DNA from: Streptomyces mirabilis
GTDB taxonomy: Bacteria; Actinomycetota; Actinomycetes; Streptomycetales; Streptomycetaceae
DNA: 64,000 bases
Reading direction: 5' to 3'
Assembly (NCBI RefSeq): GCF_018310535.1
Contig: NZ_CP074102.1
Coordinates: 8,556,001 to 8,620,000, forward strand
Part shown: positions 8,931 to 16,582 of the stretch, piece by piece
How positions within the stretch are numbered: position 1 is the stretch's first letter
How the letters are laid out: every line of letters starts with the position of its first letter
The notes under the pieces: generated by a model
Told to the model about the DNA's origin: nothing
Database searches by the model: none
What the model saw: only the letters and a program-made list of their open reading frames with translations
Made by a program: the position numbers and the translations under genes

Positions 8931-9758
8931 CTACGGCTTGCGGGCCACCACCCCGTACATCGCGATGTCCTCGTCGCGGATGCCCGTCTCCGTGCCGTCC
9001 GGGTGCCACTTGTGGACCTGGACGACGCCGGGCTCGACGAGTTCGAGGCCCTCGAAGAACTCCTCGGCCTCCGCGTGGGTGCGAAGCCGCATGGGCATGT
9101 TGCGGGCCGCGTACTCACGGGCGACGCGGGCCACCTCGTCGGGCGCGAACTCGGCGGTGCCGATGGACATCGCCAGGTAGCTGCCCGAGGGAAGGGGCTC
9201 CAGGAGGCGTCGGACGATGCCGACCGCGTCGTCCTCGTCCAGGACGAAGTGGACGATGGCGATCACCGTGAGGGCGACCGGCTGGGTGAGGTCGAGGGTG
9301 TCACGCAGTTCCGCCGCGCCCAGGATCGTCGCCGGGTCGAGCATGTCCGCCTCGACGTACGCGGTCTTGCCCTCGGGGGTGCTCGACAGTAAACCCTGCG
9401 ACAGGGTGAGGACGATGGGGTCGTTGTCCACGTAGACGACCCGCGAGTCGGGGGCCACCGACTGGGCGATCTCATGGAGGTTGGGGGAGGTGGGGATGCC
9501 GGTGCCGATGTCGAGGAACTGGCGTATCCCCGCGTCCTTGGCCAGATAGGCCACCGCGCGGTTCATCCAGTCGCGGTTGGCCTTCATGTGGATCGGGAGG
9601 GCGGGCCACTCCCGCGCCATCGCGTCGCCCGCCTCCTTGTCGGCGGGGTAGTAGTCCTTACCGCCCAGGATGTAGTCGTAGATGCGCGCGGAGTGTGCGC
9701 TCTCGGTGTCGATACGGTCGGCAGGCCATCCGTTGTCGGGCAACGCCGCCCCTCCCAT
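8931..9758 (-). CDS. SAM-dependent methyltransferase, DUF574 (Methyltransf_19), contains TTA codon
   Basis: A 275-aa protein opening with the hallmark NGWPADRIDTESAHSARIYD, then YILGGKDYYPAD. The SAM-binding motif IRQFLDIGTGIPTSPN lies near residue 75, followed by VVYVDNDPIV. The family is expanded in Streptomyces, usually beside WhiJ-type XRE and DUF397 genes, exactly as here. Substrates are unknown. Codon 123 (minus strand, 9390-9392) is TTA, implying bldA dependence. ATG 9758 matches the usual N-terminus of the family; longer in-frame starts reach TTG 9842. It follows the XRE-DUF397 pair on the same strand after 89 bases. Confidence 0.88.
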   Translation of the reverse strand: MGGAALPDNGWPADRIDTESAHSARIYDYILGGKDYYPADKEAGDAMAREWPALPIHMKANRDWMNRAVAYLAKDAGIRQFLDIGTGIPTSPNLHEIAQSVAPDSRVVYVDNDPIVLTLSQGLLSSTPEGKTAYVEADMLDPATILGAAELRDTLDLTQPVALTVIAIVHFVLDEDDAVGIVRRLLEPLPSGSYLAMSIGTAEFAPDEVARVAREYAARNMPMRLRTHAEAEEFFEGLELVEPGVVQVHKWHPDGTETGIRDEDIAMYGVVARKP

Positions 9759-9847
9759 CAAGTCGTCGGTGCACAGCTGGGTGTTCGTGGGGGAAAGAGA
9801 ACTTCGTTCGTGGGGAAAGAACAGGGCATAGGCATCAGACAAGGTTG

Positions 9848-10084
9848 TCAGAGGAGGAAGTCGGCCTCCCCCGCCTTGACGCCCGCAAGAAAGCTCGTCA
9901 TTTCACGGGGCGTGAAAACCAGGGCGGGCCCTTCGGGATCGGTGGACTGACGCAGCGCGATCCGCCCGTCGCCCAGTTTCTTCGCCTCGACGCAGGCGCC
10001 GCCCGCGTCGTCGCTCCACGGCTTGGACCAGCCCTGCGTGCCCAGTTCCCGGGACGGCATGCCGTTGCGTATGTGGTGGTGCAC
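9848..10084 (-). CDS. DUF397 protein
   Basis: A 78-aa protein with the family core WSKPWSDDAGGACVEAKKLG and the ending VFTPREMTSFLAGVKAGEAD. DUF397 proteins are small partners of XRE-DUF5753 regulators in Streptomyces development clusters (the whiJ/abaA type). The start is GTG 10084, placed immediately after the TGA of the upstream XRE gene (10087-10085) with no gap, so the two are translationally coupled. The upstream stop region GGAGCTATGA supplies its Shine-Dalgarno sequence. Confidence 0.9.
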   Translation of the reverse strand: MHHHIRNGMPSRELGTQGWSKPWSDDAGGACVEAKKLGDGRIALRQSTDPEGPALVFTPREMTSFLAGVKAGEADFLL

Positions 10085-10960
10085 TCATAGCTCCTTGCGA
10101 ATCGCACCGAGAAGTTCCTCGGTCTTCCTGGCGGGCGTCGACTGTGCGCCCAGCCGGTCCAGGGCCTCGCGGTACACCACGACGTCGTCGTCCTTGTCGA
10201 GGTAGACGGCGCCCACCAGACCGCTCAGATAGACGATGTCCGGCAACTCGGGTGCCCTGAACCGGAAGAGATGGAACGCGCCGGCCCGCATGGCCGGATG
10301 CGGGCCGTTCCTGAACGGCATGATCTGCAGGGTCACATGGGGGAGCGCGTTGACCGCGATCAGATGGTCGATCTGCGCGCGCATCACCTCGGGTCCGCCG
10401 ACCGGCCACCTCAGCACGGTCTCGTCCATCACCACCCAGACGCGCGGCGGAGCGGGCCGGGACAGCAGCTCCTGACGGCGCATGCGCAGCGCGACCCGGC
10501 GCTCGGTCGCCTCGGCCGAGGCGTGCGGATTGCCCGCGCCGAGCAGGGCGCGCGCGTACGCCTCCGTCTGCAGCAGCCCGTGCACGAACTCCGCCTCGTA
10601 CGCACGGATCTGGAGGGCCGCCTGCTCCAGGCTCAGATACGCCGCGAACCAGTCCGGCAGGACATCACGGTATGTGTGCCACCAGCCGCGTTTGTTGGCC
10701 TCGCGGACCGACTTCAGGAAGGTGTCGATCTCCTGCTGGTCCGTCACGCCGTACGTCTGGAGGAGCTTCTCGGCGTCGGTGAGCCGGAGCCGGGCCACCT
10801 TGGCGGCCTCCATCCGGCGGATGGTGGAGTGGCTGACGCCGATCGCCTCGCCCGCCTGCTCGTATGTCAGCCCGGCCTGGGTGCGCAGCTCCTCCAGCTG
10901 CTTGCCGAGAATCATGCGCAGGACGGAAGGGGCGCCGCCCCAGTCGGTCTCCGTGGACAC
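10085..10960 (-). CDS. XRE regulator with DUF5753 domain (WhiJ/Scr1 type)
   Basis: A 291-aa protein with an N-terminal HTH at about residues 15-75 (QLEELRTQAGLTYEQAGEAI, SHSTIRRMEAAKV). A DUF5753 domain follows, with the typical YLSLEQAALQIRAYEAEFV and LPHVTLQIMPFRNGPHPAM. These regulators pair with the downstream DUF397 protein and often with an ATP-binding anti-sigma-like protein; here that gene is divergent at 11268. Regulation of development or specialised metabolism is known for relatives; the target here is unknown. Confidence 0.9.
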   Translation of the reverse strand: MSTETDWGGAPSVLRMILGKQLEELRTQAGLTYEQAGEAIGVSHSTIRRMEAAKVARLRLTDAEKLLQTYGVTDQQEIDTFLKSVREANKRGWWHTYRDVLPDWFAAYLSLEQAALQIRAYEAEFVHGLLQTEAYARALLGAGNPHASAEATERRVALRMRRQELLSRPAPPRVWVVMDETVLRWPVGGPEVMRAQIDHLIAVNALPHVTLQIMPFRNGPHPAMRAGAFHLFRFRAPELPDIVYLSGLVGAVYLDKDDDVVVYREALDRLGAQSTPARKTEELLGAIRKEL

Positions 10961-11267
10961 GCCTTACCCCCTCACAGCGGGCTTCGAGGTCGCAGTCTGT
11001 CACGATCATCCGTCGACGGGGGGAAGCATGCACCTGGCACATTGCAATTTTCAACTTGTCGGTTGCGAGGTGTTGTTGGCAGCTGCCACAGTGGTCCTAT
11101 CGTCCCTGGCCCGGTGAAGGGAGTGGTTGTGCGGCCCAGTTGGGGGAGACGGGGCTGCGACGTGACGCCTTGCATGGTGAGTTGTGCGCATCTCGCGGCA
11201 GTGCGGGGCCACGGGGGATGGCATTGGCACCGCTTGTGGTGCGAAGGCAGACGAAAGGCGAACGGCG
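10961..11267. promoter_or_regulatory. 307-base divergent promoter region
   Basis: Separates the XRE-DUF5753 gene (minus) from the ATP-binding protein gene (plus). It contains the 12-bp perfect palindrome TGGCAGCTGCCA at 11077-11088, the small palindrome ATTGCAAT at 11041-11048 and an AT-rich patch at 11041-11056. These are reasonable promoter and operator candidates for the WhiJ-type regulator. No coding frame is credible. Confidence 0.45.
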
Positions 11268-11819
11268 ATGACCCCGCCCTCCCTCCCCCAGCCTTTAGGC
11301 CTACCACCAGGGGACGAATATCCCCATCGGACAGGTGCGTTCGCCCTGCCCGCGGCGCCCTCCTCGGTGGGTATGGCCCGAAGAGACGTCCGTGAGTCGC
11401 TCACCGAGTGGGGCATCGACCCCGAGACCCGCGACAACGCGATTTTGGTGACCTCCGAGCTCGTCACCAACGCGCTGACGCACACGGCGAGCGAGTGGAT
11501 CGTGTGCAGAGTCCACATCGCCGAGGAGCGGCTCCATGTCGAGGTCGAGGACCAGCACCGCGGCTGGAGTCTTCCGGCCCAGCGCCGGCCGGGGCCCGAC
11601 GACCAGGGTGGACGTGGACTCCTGCTGGTCGGCGCCCTGAGCAGCGACTGGGGCGTCAGAGACACCGCCGACGGCTCCGGACGCATCGTCTGGGCCGTAC
11701 TGCCGTCGAAGGGAGGAGACACCGTGTCGACCGGCTCGCCGGCGACCGTGACCATGGCCCGGCCCATCCCCCACTCGGCCGAAGGATCTTTATCTGATGG
11801 AACGACAGCACATTCCTGA
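11268..11819 (+). CDS. ATP-binding protein, anti-sigma-factor kinase type (HATPase_c_2), contains TTA codon
   Basis: A 183-aa protein with a GHKL ATPase fold of the RsbW/SpoIIAB type. The N-box is LVTSELVTNALTHT and the G1 region is DDQGGRGLLLVGALSSDWG. Such proteins act as anti-sigma factors or as kinases of STAS antagonists; the many Streptomyces paralogues beside XRE-DUF397 genes are mostly uncharacterised. Codon 10 (11295-11297) is TTA, an early position where bldA tRNA shortage would have maximal effect. ATG 11268 has AAAGG ten bases upstream. The proline-rich tail after residue 150 (TGSPATVTMARPIPHS) is atypical. Confidence 0.87.
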   Translation: MTPPSLPQPLGLPPGDEYPHRTGAFALPAAPSSVGMARRDVRESLTEWGIDPETRDNAILVTSELVTNALTHTASEWIVCRVHIAEERLHVEVEDQHRGWSLPAQRRPGPDDQGGRGLLLVGALSSDWGVRDTADGSGRIVWAVLPSKGGDTVSTGSPATVTMARPIPHSAEGSLSDGTTAHS

Positions 11820-12378
11820 CCTGCGCGATCACCAGCCCGCCGGTCACCCGAGCGACCACCTTTCCGCCCTCGACGGCCGAGACCGTCTCCCCGCCCCCGA
11901 CGGCCGAGATCACACCGACGCCGTCGATCCGCGCCCGTACCCCGCCGTCTTCGGCCTGCGCATGTACATCCCCACCGCGCCGCCGCACGAGCCCCCGGCA
12001 CGACTGGCGATACCCGCCGAGTTGTCCGCCGGTCTGGGATACGACGCCGTGGGCACCTCCCCGGAACACGGACAGCGGATCATGGACTGTCTACCCCGCG
12101 TCGGTTGTGTCTTCGCCGACGACGAGCGGTGGTGGTGGATCGTCCCCTCCGGCTCCCACATAGGCGTCACCTGGCCGGCCTCCACCAGCTACGCGGTGGG
12201 CGCGCGGCTGGCCGACCCGTCCTGGACACGGTCCCTGCTGCGCTCACGGTCCGCTCGCCCCCGTCTGATCCACCGGCCCGAGGGCGACTCGCCGTACACG
12301 CCGCCGATCCCGCTGTACTTCCTCACCTGCCGCCTCGCGGGCAGCACTCCGAGCTGGTCGCTCGGCGCGGGTATCTAG
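11797..12378 (+). CDS. Hypothetical protein, coupled to the ATP-binding protein
   Basis: A 193-aa protein of no recognised family. Its start overlaps the upstream gene by 23 bases, with GAAGGA ten bases before ATG 11797. The first 55 residues are low-complexity and rich in D, H and R. The conserved-looking core runs from PAVFGLRMYIPTAPPHEPPA through CVFADDERWWWIVPSGSH to TWPASTSYAVGARL. It has no membrane segment or signal peptide. Operon position suggests it works with the GHKL protein. Confidence 0.68.
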   Translation: MERQHIPDLRDHQPAGHPSDHLSALDGRDRLPAPDGRDHTDAVDPRPYPAVFGLRMYIPTAPPHEPPARLAIPAELSAGLGYDAVGTSPEHGQRIMDCLPRVGCVFADDERWWWIVPSGSHIGVTWPASTSYAVGARLADPSWTRSLLRSRSARPRLIHRPEGDSPYTPPIPLYFLTCRLAGSTPSWSLGAGI

Positions 12379-12647
12379 AGACCTGCGGTTCTTCGGCCTG
12401 CCAACATGCAAGCAATAACCTGCACAACTGTCCGTGGCCGGGCGACTGCCTCGATCGGGATGTGCGCGGGGCGGGCGTGAGGGAGGCCGGTCCGCGTGGG
12501 CGGGCCGGCCTGTGGGGTTGTTCGTTCCTTTCGTGGGGCCTGGGCCCAGCTCGGGCATCGACTCGCAGGGCTGGGCCCGGGTGTGGGTCTCCGGTGCCGC
12601 TCCCGGGGGGTGTCCGTCGGGACAGCTCCGAAGGGTGTCCGTCGGGC
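12379..12647. other. Gene-free 3' region with a 14-bp direct repeat
   Basis: Lies between convergent genes. GGGTGTCCGTCGGG occurs at 12608-12621 and again at 12633-12646, just before the stop of the SPW gene. GC-rich inverted pieces near 12482-12520 may form the terminator. No coding frame is convincing. Confidence 0.35.
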
Positions 12648-13088
12648 CTACGCCCGAGGAGTGCTCCTCGTCGTCGCGAGCGCGCACAGCGCCCCCAGCA
12701 TCACGGCCAACGCGCCGATGATGATGCTGTTGATCACGACGCCGGTGTCCGGGCTGGTTCCGACCACCCATGGTGAGATGATCATCCACGCGCCCATCGC
12801 GCAGATGGCCCAGCTCAGGCCGTACATCCTTTCGGGGGCCATGGTGAATCCGAGGGCCAGCAGGCCTATGGCGATGCCCATGATGAGGTTGTGTGTCGCC
12901 AGGGCGGGCTGGCTCGTCGTGTAGTGGAGTATCCACGGGGACGCGGCGCAGTACAGACCGAGCAGGAACACCGGTCCGTCCACGAGCGCCACATCGCGGC
13001 CACCGAGCATGCGGTCATACCGCTCCCGCATTTCGGATGCATCGGGGTGGGTCGTGATGTCACCTCTGGGGTGCGAGACGTTGGCCAT
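12648..13088 (-). CDS. SPW-repeat membrane protein
   Basis: A 146-aa integral membrane protein with two copies of the name-giving motif, AASPWILHYTTSQPALATHN and IISPWVVGTSPDTGVVINSI, each followed by a second hydrophobic helix (four TM segments in all). The N-terminal 35 residues are cytosolic and charged (DASEMRERYDRMLGGRDVAL). Function is unknown. ATG 13088 has AAGGAG nine bases upstream. The upstream region 13140-13205 is unusually AT-rich and probably holds its promoter. Confidence 0.88.
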   Translation of the reverse strand: MANVSHPRGDITTHPDASEMRERYDRMLGGRDVALVDGPVFLLGLYCAASPWILHYTTSQPALATHNLIMGIAIGLLALGFTMAPERMYGLSWAICAMGAWMIISPWVVGTSPDTGVVINSIIIGALAVMLGALCALATTRSTPRA

Positions 13089-13225
13089 GAGTCGTCTCCT
13101 TCGTTCTGTGCAGGCCTGACCGCTTCTGGTGCGGTATGCGGTTGGCGCCGCTTGTTTTCATTGTGCTCTTATTTCTTCTTTATGTGTAGAGGTCGCTTTT
13201 CTCTCCAGCGGGCCGGGATCCATCC

Positions 13226-13828
13226 TCAGGGGGCGATGAGGAGGCGGGCGATGGCGCGGCGGGCCCGCGTGGGTGCCTGTGGGTCGCGATGGAGCTGGAT
13301 GGACTGATTGGCCGCCAGGGCCACGCCGTTGAGCTCGAAGACGAGCTGTCCCACATCGGTGCGCGGTGGCAGTTCGCGGGCCTCGACCGCCGTGCCCAAC
13401 TCCGCCGCGACATACGCCGACCACGAGGCGAGCGCGTCGAGCACCGCGTCGCGGACCGGACCGGGCCGGCCGTCGAACTCGCTCGCCACCGAGCTGAGGA
13501 AGCAGCCCCCGTGTCCCTCGCCCTCGGCCATGTAGTCGATCCACTCGTCGAAAGCGCGCGTCAGCCGTTCGGTGCCGGGTCTGGCGCCGACGGCCCGGGC
13601 CGGCACGCGTAGCCGGAACATCTCCACGGCCGCGGCCACAACGGCGAGTTGGAGCGCTTCCTTGCTGCCGAAGTGGCCGATCACCCCGGCCTTGCTCATC
13701 TCCAGATCGGTCGCCAGGCGGCCGATCGTGAGGCCTTCGAGGCCCTCGGTGGAAGCCAGTGTCAGGGCGCTGTCGATGATCCGGCTCCGCGTGGCGGCGG
13801 TTTCGGCAACGGACTTGCGGGGGCTCAT
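13226..13828 (-). CDS. TetR-family regulator
   Basis: A 200-aa protein with an N-terminal TetR HTH (TRSRIIDSALTLASTEGLEG, then LEMSKAGVIGHFGSKEALQL) and a TetR_C_6-like ligand domain (GHGGCFLSSVASEFDGRPGP). Relatives sense small lipophilic molecules. It is divergent from the metallo-hydrolase gene across a 114-base promoter with two similar direct repeats, so autoregulation and control of that hydrolase are likely. Confidence 0.9.
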   Translation of the reverse strand: MSPRKSVAETAATRSRIIDSALTLASTEGLEGLTIGRLATDLEMSKAGVIGHFGSKEALQLAVVAAAVEMFRLRVPARAVGARPGTERLTRAFDEWIDYMAEGEGHGGCFLSSVASEFDGRPGPVRDAVLDALASWSAYVAAELGTAVEARELPPRTDVGQLVFELNGVALAANQSIQLHRDPQAPTRARRAIARLLIAP

Positions 13829-13845
13829 GCGGCCACTTTAACCTA

Positions 13846-13878
13846 ACGACCGTTCGTGATTAGCTGACGATCGTTCGG
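13846..13878. promoter_or_regulatory. Paired TetR operator candidates
   Basis: ACGACCGTTCGT (13846-13857) and ACGATCGTTCGG (13867-13878) are near-identical 12-mers offset by 21 bases, two helical turns, just upstream of the TetR start at 13828 and 65 bases from the hydrolase start. Confidence 0.55.
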
Positions 13879-13942
13879 TAGCTATCTACTCGGAGTCGTG
13901 AGCGAGCGGGCGTGTGAAACGGACCCACCGAAGGGAGTCACC

Positions 13943-14779
13943 GTGAAGATCCATCACCTGAACTGCGGTTCCATGCGGACGATCGACACCGAGGAGGGGA
14001 GCCTTCCCGCGGTCTGCCACTGTCTCCTCGTGGAGACCGACCGGGACGGGCTCGTCCTCGTCGAGAGCGGTATCGGTACGCAGGACGTGGCGCGGCCCGA
14101 GGAGAGCCTCGGCGCGGACTTCCTCGGCCGGGCCCAGCCCGTCCTCGACCTCGCGGAGACAGCACTGCACCAGGTCACCGCGCTCGGCTTCCGTCCTGAG
14201 GACGTCCGGCACATCGTCCTCAGCCACCTCGACCTCGACCATGCCGGGGGACTGCCCGACTTCCCGTGGGCCAAGGTCCATCTGAGCGAGTCCGAACACC
14301 GCGCGGCGATGGCGGCTCCCGGGGCTCACCCCGAGGACCGCGTCCGCTACCGCCCCGCCCAGTGGGCACACCGACCGCACTGGGTGACGTACGCGCAGCC
14401 GCACGGCGAGGCGTGGTTCGGATTCGACGCCGTGCGCCCGCTGGAGGGCCTGGACGCCGAGATCCTGCTGGTCCCGCTCGGCGGCCACACCCGCGGCCAC
14501 AGTGCGATCGCCGTCGCCGACGGCGGCCGCCGGCTGCTGCACTGCGGGGACGCGTACTACTTCCACCATGAGATCGACCCCGACCACCCCCGGGGACACC
14601 CCGGCATGGACGTCCTCCAGCAGCTCACCGAGGTGGACCGGCCGCTGCGCCTCGGCAACCACGCCCGTCTGCGGGAACTGGTTCGGCTGCACGGTGACGA
14701 GGTGGAGGTCTTCAGCGCGCACGACCCGTGGGAACTGGCGCGCTACGCGGGCGGCATCAGGACGGTGTCGACGATGTAG
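13943..14779 (+). CDS. MBL-fold metallo-hydrolase
   Basis: A 278-aa metallo-beta-lactamase-fold hydrolase. The metal site is visible as HIVLSHLDLDHAGGLPDFP near residue 100, then GGHTRGHSAI and CGDAYYFHHEI. The HxDxDH variant resembles lactonase-type members such as AHL or quinolone-signal hydrolases; the true substrate is unknown. GTG 13943 is preferred because AAGGGAG lies six bases upstream; GTG 13898 is an alternative. It is divergent from, and probably controlled by, the TetR gene. Confidence 0.87.
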   Translation: MKIHHLNCGSMRTIDTEEGSLPAVCHCLLVETDRDGLVLVESGIGTQDVARPEESLGADFLGRAQPVLDLAETALHQVTALGFRPEDVRHIVLSHLDLDHAGGLPDFPWAKVHLSESEHRAAMAAPGAHPEDRVRYRPAQWAHRPHWVTYAQPHGEAWFGFDAVRPLEGLDAEILLVPLGGHTRGHSAIAVADGGRRLLHCGDAYYFHHEIDPDHPRGHPGMDVLQQLTEVDRPLRLGNHARLRELVRLHGDEVEVFSAHDPWELARYAGGIRTVSTM

Positions 14780-14910
14780 ACCGTCGCGTCGGCGGCCGGG
14801 ACGTTGCCGCAGACGACCTTGGCGGAGTCGTTCACGTGTACTCGGTGCCGCCCGAGCCCGCCGTCTTCAACTCGCCCTTCTCCAGCGTCGGGAAGGTGCC
14901 GTTTCCGAGC
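14743..14910 (-). pseudogene. Fasciclin-domain protein, C-terminal remnant
   Basis: Only the last third of a fasciclin (FAS1) domain remains. One frame reads GTFPTLEKGELKTAGSGGTE followed by YT and a stop. The next frame continues NDSAKVVCGNVPAADATVYI, then VDTVLMPPA. Loss of one G after codon ACG (near 14837) explains the break, because intact homologues read TEYTVNDSAK. The N-terminal part is gone, and the remnant is joined to the middle of the anti-sigma gene. Confidence 0.75.
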
Positions 14911-15230
14911 TGCCTGGGCGTCAACGCTCGCGGAGACGACCACGGTGCCACGTGCGCCGCCCGTCAGTGTCGCGGTGCGGCTCCTCGCGTCGGGGGCGGC
15001 CGGCACCGCGGCCAGTTCGGCCGTTCGCTGCTCGGCCTGCCGCGCCGTGTCCCGCGCCTGCTGCGCCCGGTCGCCGCCGCCAGGCCCAGCCGCGCGGCCG
15101 CGGCGGCCAGTTCCCGGACCTCCCGGCGGCAGGACTCACAGTCCGCGGCGTGCCGATCGAACCTGCCGCGCTCCTCCTCGTCGAGGGCGGGCAGGGCGTA
15201 CGCGCCCGTCAGGGTGTGCAGATCGGCCAT
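14880..15230 (-). pseudogene. rskA: RskA-family anti-sigma factor, degenerate
   Basis: The zinc-finger anti-sigma domain is present (MADLHTLTGAYALPALDEEE, then FDRHAADCESCRREV with HxxxCxxC). After LAAAT the frame changes into AQQARDTARQAEQRTAEL, then PDARSRTATLTGGARGTVVV, the extracytoplasmic RskA segment. The transmembrane helix that should lie between is missing, and the C-terminus is replaced by fasciclin sequence. ATG 15230 overlaps the sigK end by 22 bases, the normal operon arrangement. As it stands the protein could not be a membrane anti-sigma factor, although the soluble 88-residue N-terminal product might still be made. Confidence 0.78.
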
Positions 15231-15705
15231 GGTCGTGCGGTGACGCCCAGGCAGTCACGAAGGCGAATGAGACCGTCACACAGGCGGGTCTTGACCTTGC
15301 ACAGCGGCAGGGTCAGCAGTTCCGCGACCTCCCGGTAGGTCAAACGGCGGTAGTACGCCAGGGTCACCGACTGGCGCTGGAGCTCCGTCAGCGTGCGCAG
15401 ACAGCGCCGCACCTGCTGACGCTCCAGCCGGACCTCGATTTGCTCGGTGGCTTCGTCGAACTCGCGCGTCCGGTCGAGCAGGGCCGCCTTGTGCTCCCGG
15501 GCCGCCGAGGCCTCGACCGAGCGCACCCGGTCCACGGCCCGCTGGTGGGTGAGGGTGAGCACCCAGTTCATGACCGAACCCTTCTCGGGCCGGTACCGGG
15601 CAGCGGTCCGCCACACCTCGACCAGCACCTCCTGGGCCACCTCCTCCGACTGGGCCCGGTCGCGCAGCACTCTGCGCGCGATGCGATCTCCACGGCTTCC
15701 TTCAC
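15209..15705 (-). pseudogene. sigK: SigK-type ECF sigma factor, degenerate
   Basis: The body of a SigK-like sigma factor is clear (RRVLRDRAQSEEVAQEVLVE, then RYRPEKGSVMNWVLTLTHQR, LQRQSVTLAYYRRLTYREVA). GTG 15705 follows GGAGG and opens with VKEAVEIASR, but this is out of frame with the rest, and the roughly 25 residues of region 2.1 are missing. Region 4 also looks worn: LPLCKVKTRLCDG where homologues have GTVKTRLRDG. A short product from GTG 15670 is conceivable but would lack part of region 2. Confidence 0.78.
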
Positions 15706-15855
15706 AGGGGGTCCTCCAGGACGTACGAATGGTTCGGGTGGGATCAGGAGCCGGTAGGGCGGCGGATCGGCCCGCGGTGGCGAATTCACCGGTGGGGGCT
15801 TCGGCGCGGGCATGGCGAGGGCGGTTTCGCGGGCGTGGCGTGCGCCGCCGGGCGT

Positions 15856-16449
15856 TCAGCCGACGGCCTCCGCGCGCAGACAGCGGCGCAGCTGGTGCAG
15901 TCCGCGCCGGGCGTGGCTCTTGACGGTGCCCAGCGGCCAGCCGGTGCGCTGGGCGATCTGGGGCTGGGTCAGGTCCTCGTAGAACGCGAGGTGCAGCACT
16001 CGGCGCTGGGGCGCGGGGAGCCTGGCGAGCTCGCCGCGCAGGAGGACGCGGTCGAGCACCGTCTCCGGGCGGGCGTGGGTGTCGTCGACCGGGCCGAGGA
16101 GGGCTCCCGCGGCGGCGACCAGATCGGTACGGCGGGTCCTCGCGGAGAGCGCGTCGGCGATCTTGCGGCGGGTGATGCCGACGAGCCAGCCGACGAACGC
16201 GCCGCGCTCGGGGCGGTAACCCTGTCGGCCCTGCCAGGCGGCCAGGAACACCTGCTGGGTGACGTCCTCGGCCTCCCGGGTGTCGCCCAGCGAACGTCCG
16301 GCCAGTGTGTGCACCAGCGTTCCCCAGCGGTGGTAGGCGGCCGTCAGACACTCCTCGTCGCCGTCCACGAGGCCCTGGGCCACGTCCGCGTCGGTGAGCC
16401 CCTCCCACCGCCCGTCGACGCAGTGCTCGGTGATGGAATCCACGGTCAT
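15856..16449 (-). CDS. ECF RNA polymerase sigma factor
   Basis: A 197-aa intact ECF sigma factor with region 2 (AEDVTQQVFLAAWQGRQGYR) and region 4 (LPAPQRRVLHLAFYEDLTQP, then GTVKSHARRGLHQLR). ATG 16449 is preferred over GTG 16455 because GAGGAG is eight bases upstream of it. It lies just upstream of the decayed sigK and could have been duplicated from or made it redundant, though the two sequences are not close. It is divergent from the MerR/B12-like regulator, an arrangement like the light-responsive LitS-LitR pair. Its cognate anti-sigma factor is not obvious nearby. Confidence 0.88.
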   Translation of the reverse strand: MTVDSITEHCVDGRWEGLTDADVAQGLVDGDEECLTAAYHRWGTLVHTLAGRSLGDTREAEDVTQQVFLAAWQGRQGYRPERGAFVGWLVGITRRKIADALSARTRRTDLVAAAGALLGPVDDTHARPETVLDRVLLRGELARLPAPQRRVLHLAFYEDLTQPQIAQRTGWPLGTVKSHARRGLHQLRRCLRAEAVG

Positions 16450-16544
16450 GGCCACGGCTCCTCGGTCAGGGCGGGCTCCCGGTCACCGTGCGCTTCCCGC
16501 GACGCGCCCGGTGATCCCCATCGTGTGAACCGAGGCACATGACG

Positions 16545-16582
16545 GACAACTCGCATCGTTTGTGCGTCGTATAGTCGCCGCA
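16545..16582 (+). promoter_or_regulatory. Putative MerR-type promoter of the MerR gene
   Basis: A TATAGT -10-like hexamer lies at 16570-16575, only six bases before ATG 16582, which would give a leaderless or nearly leaderless transcript. The best upstream element, GACAAC at 16545-16550, sits at a 19-bp spacing, the over-long spacing typical of MerR-controlled promoters. This is suggestive only. Confidence 0.3.

Noticed and set aside
11797..11819. Frameshift suspected between the ATP-binding gene and the next gene
   Set aside because: Both proteins have sensible ends and starts, and the 23-base overlap has its own ribosome site, so it is ordinary coupling.
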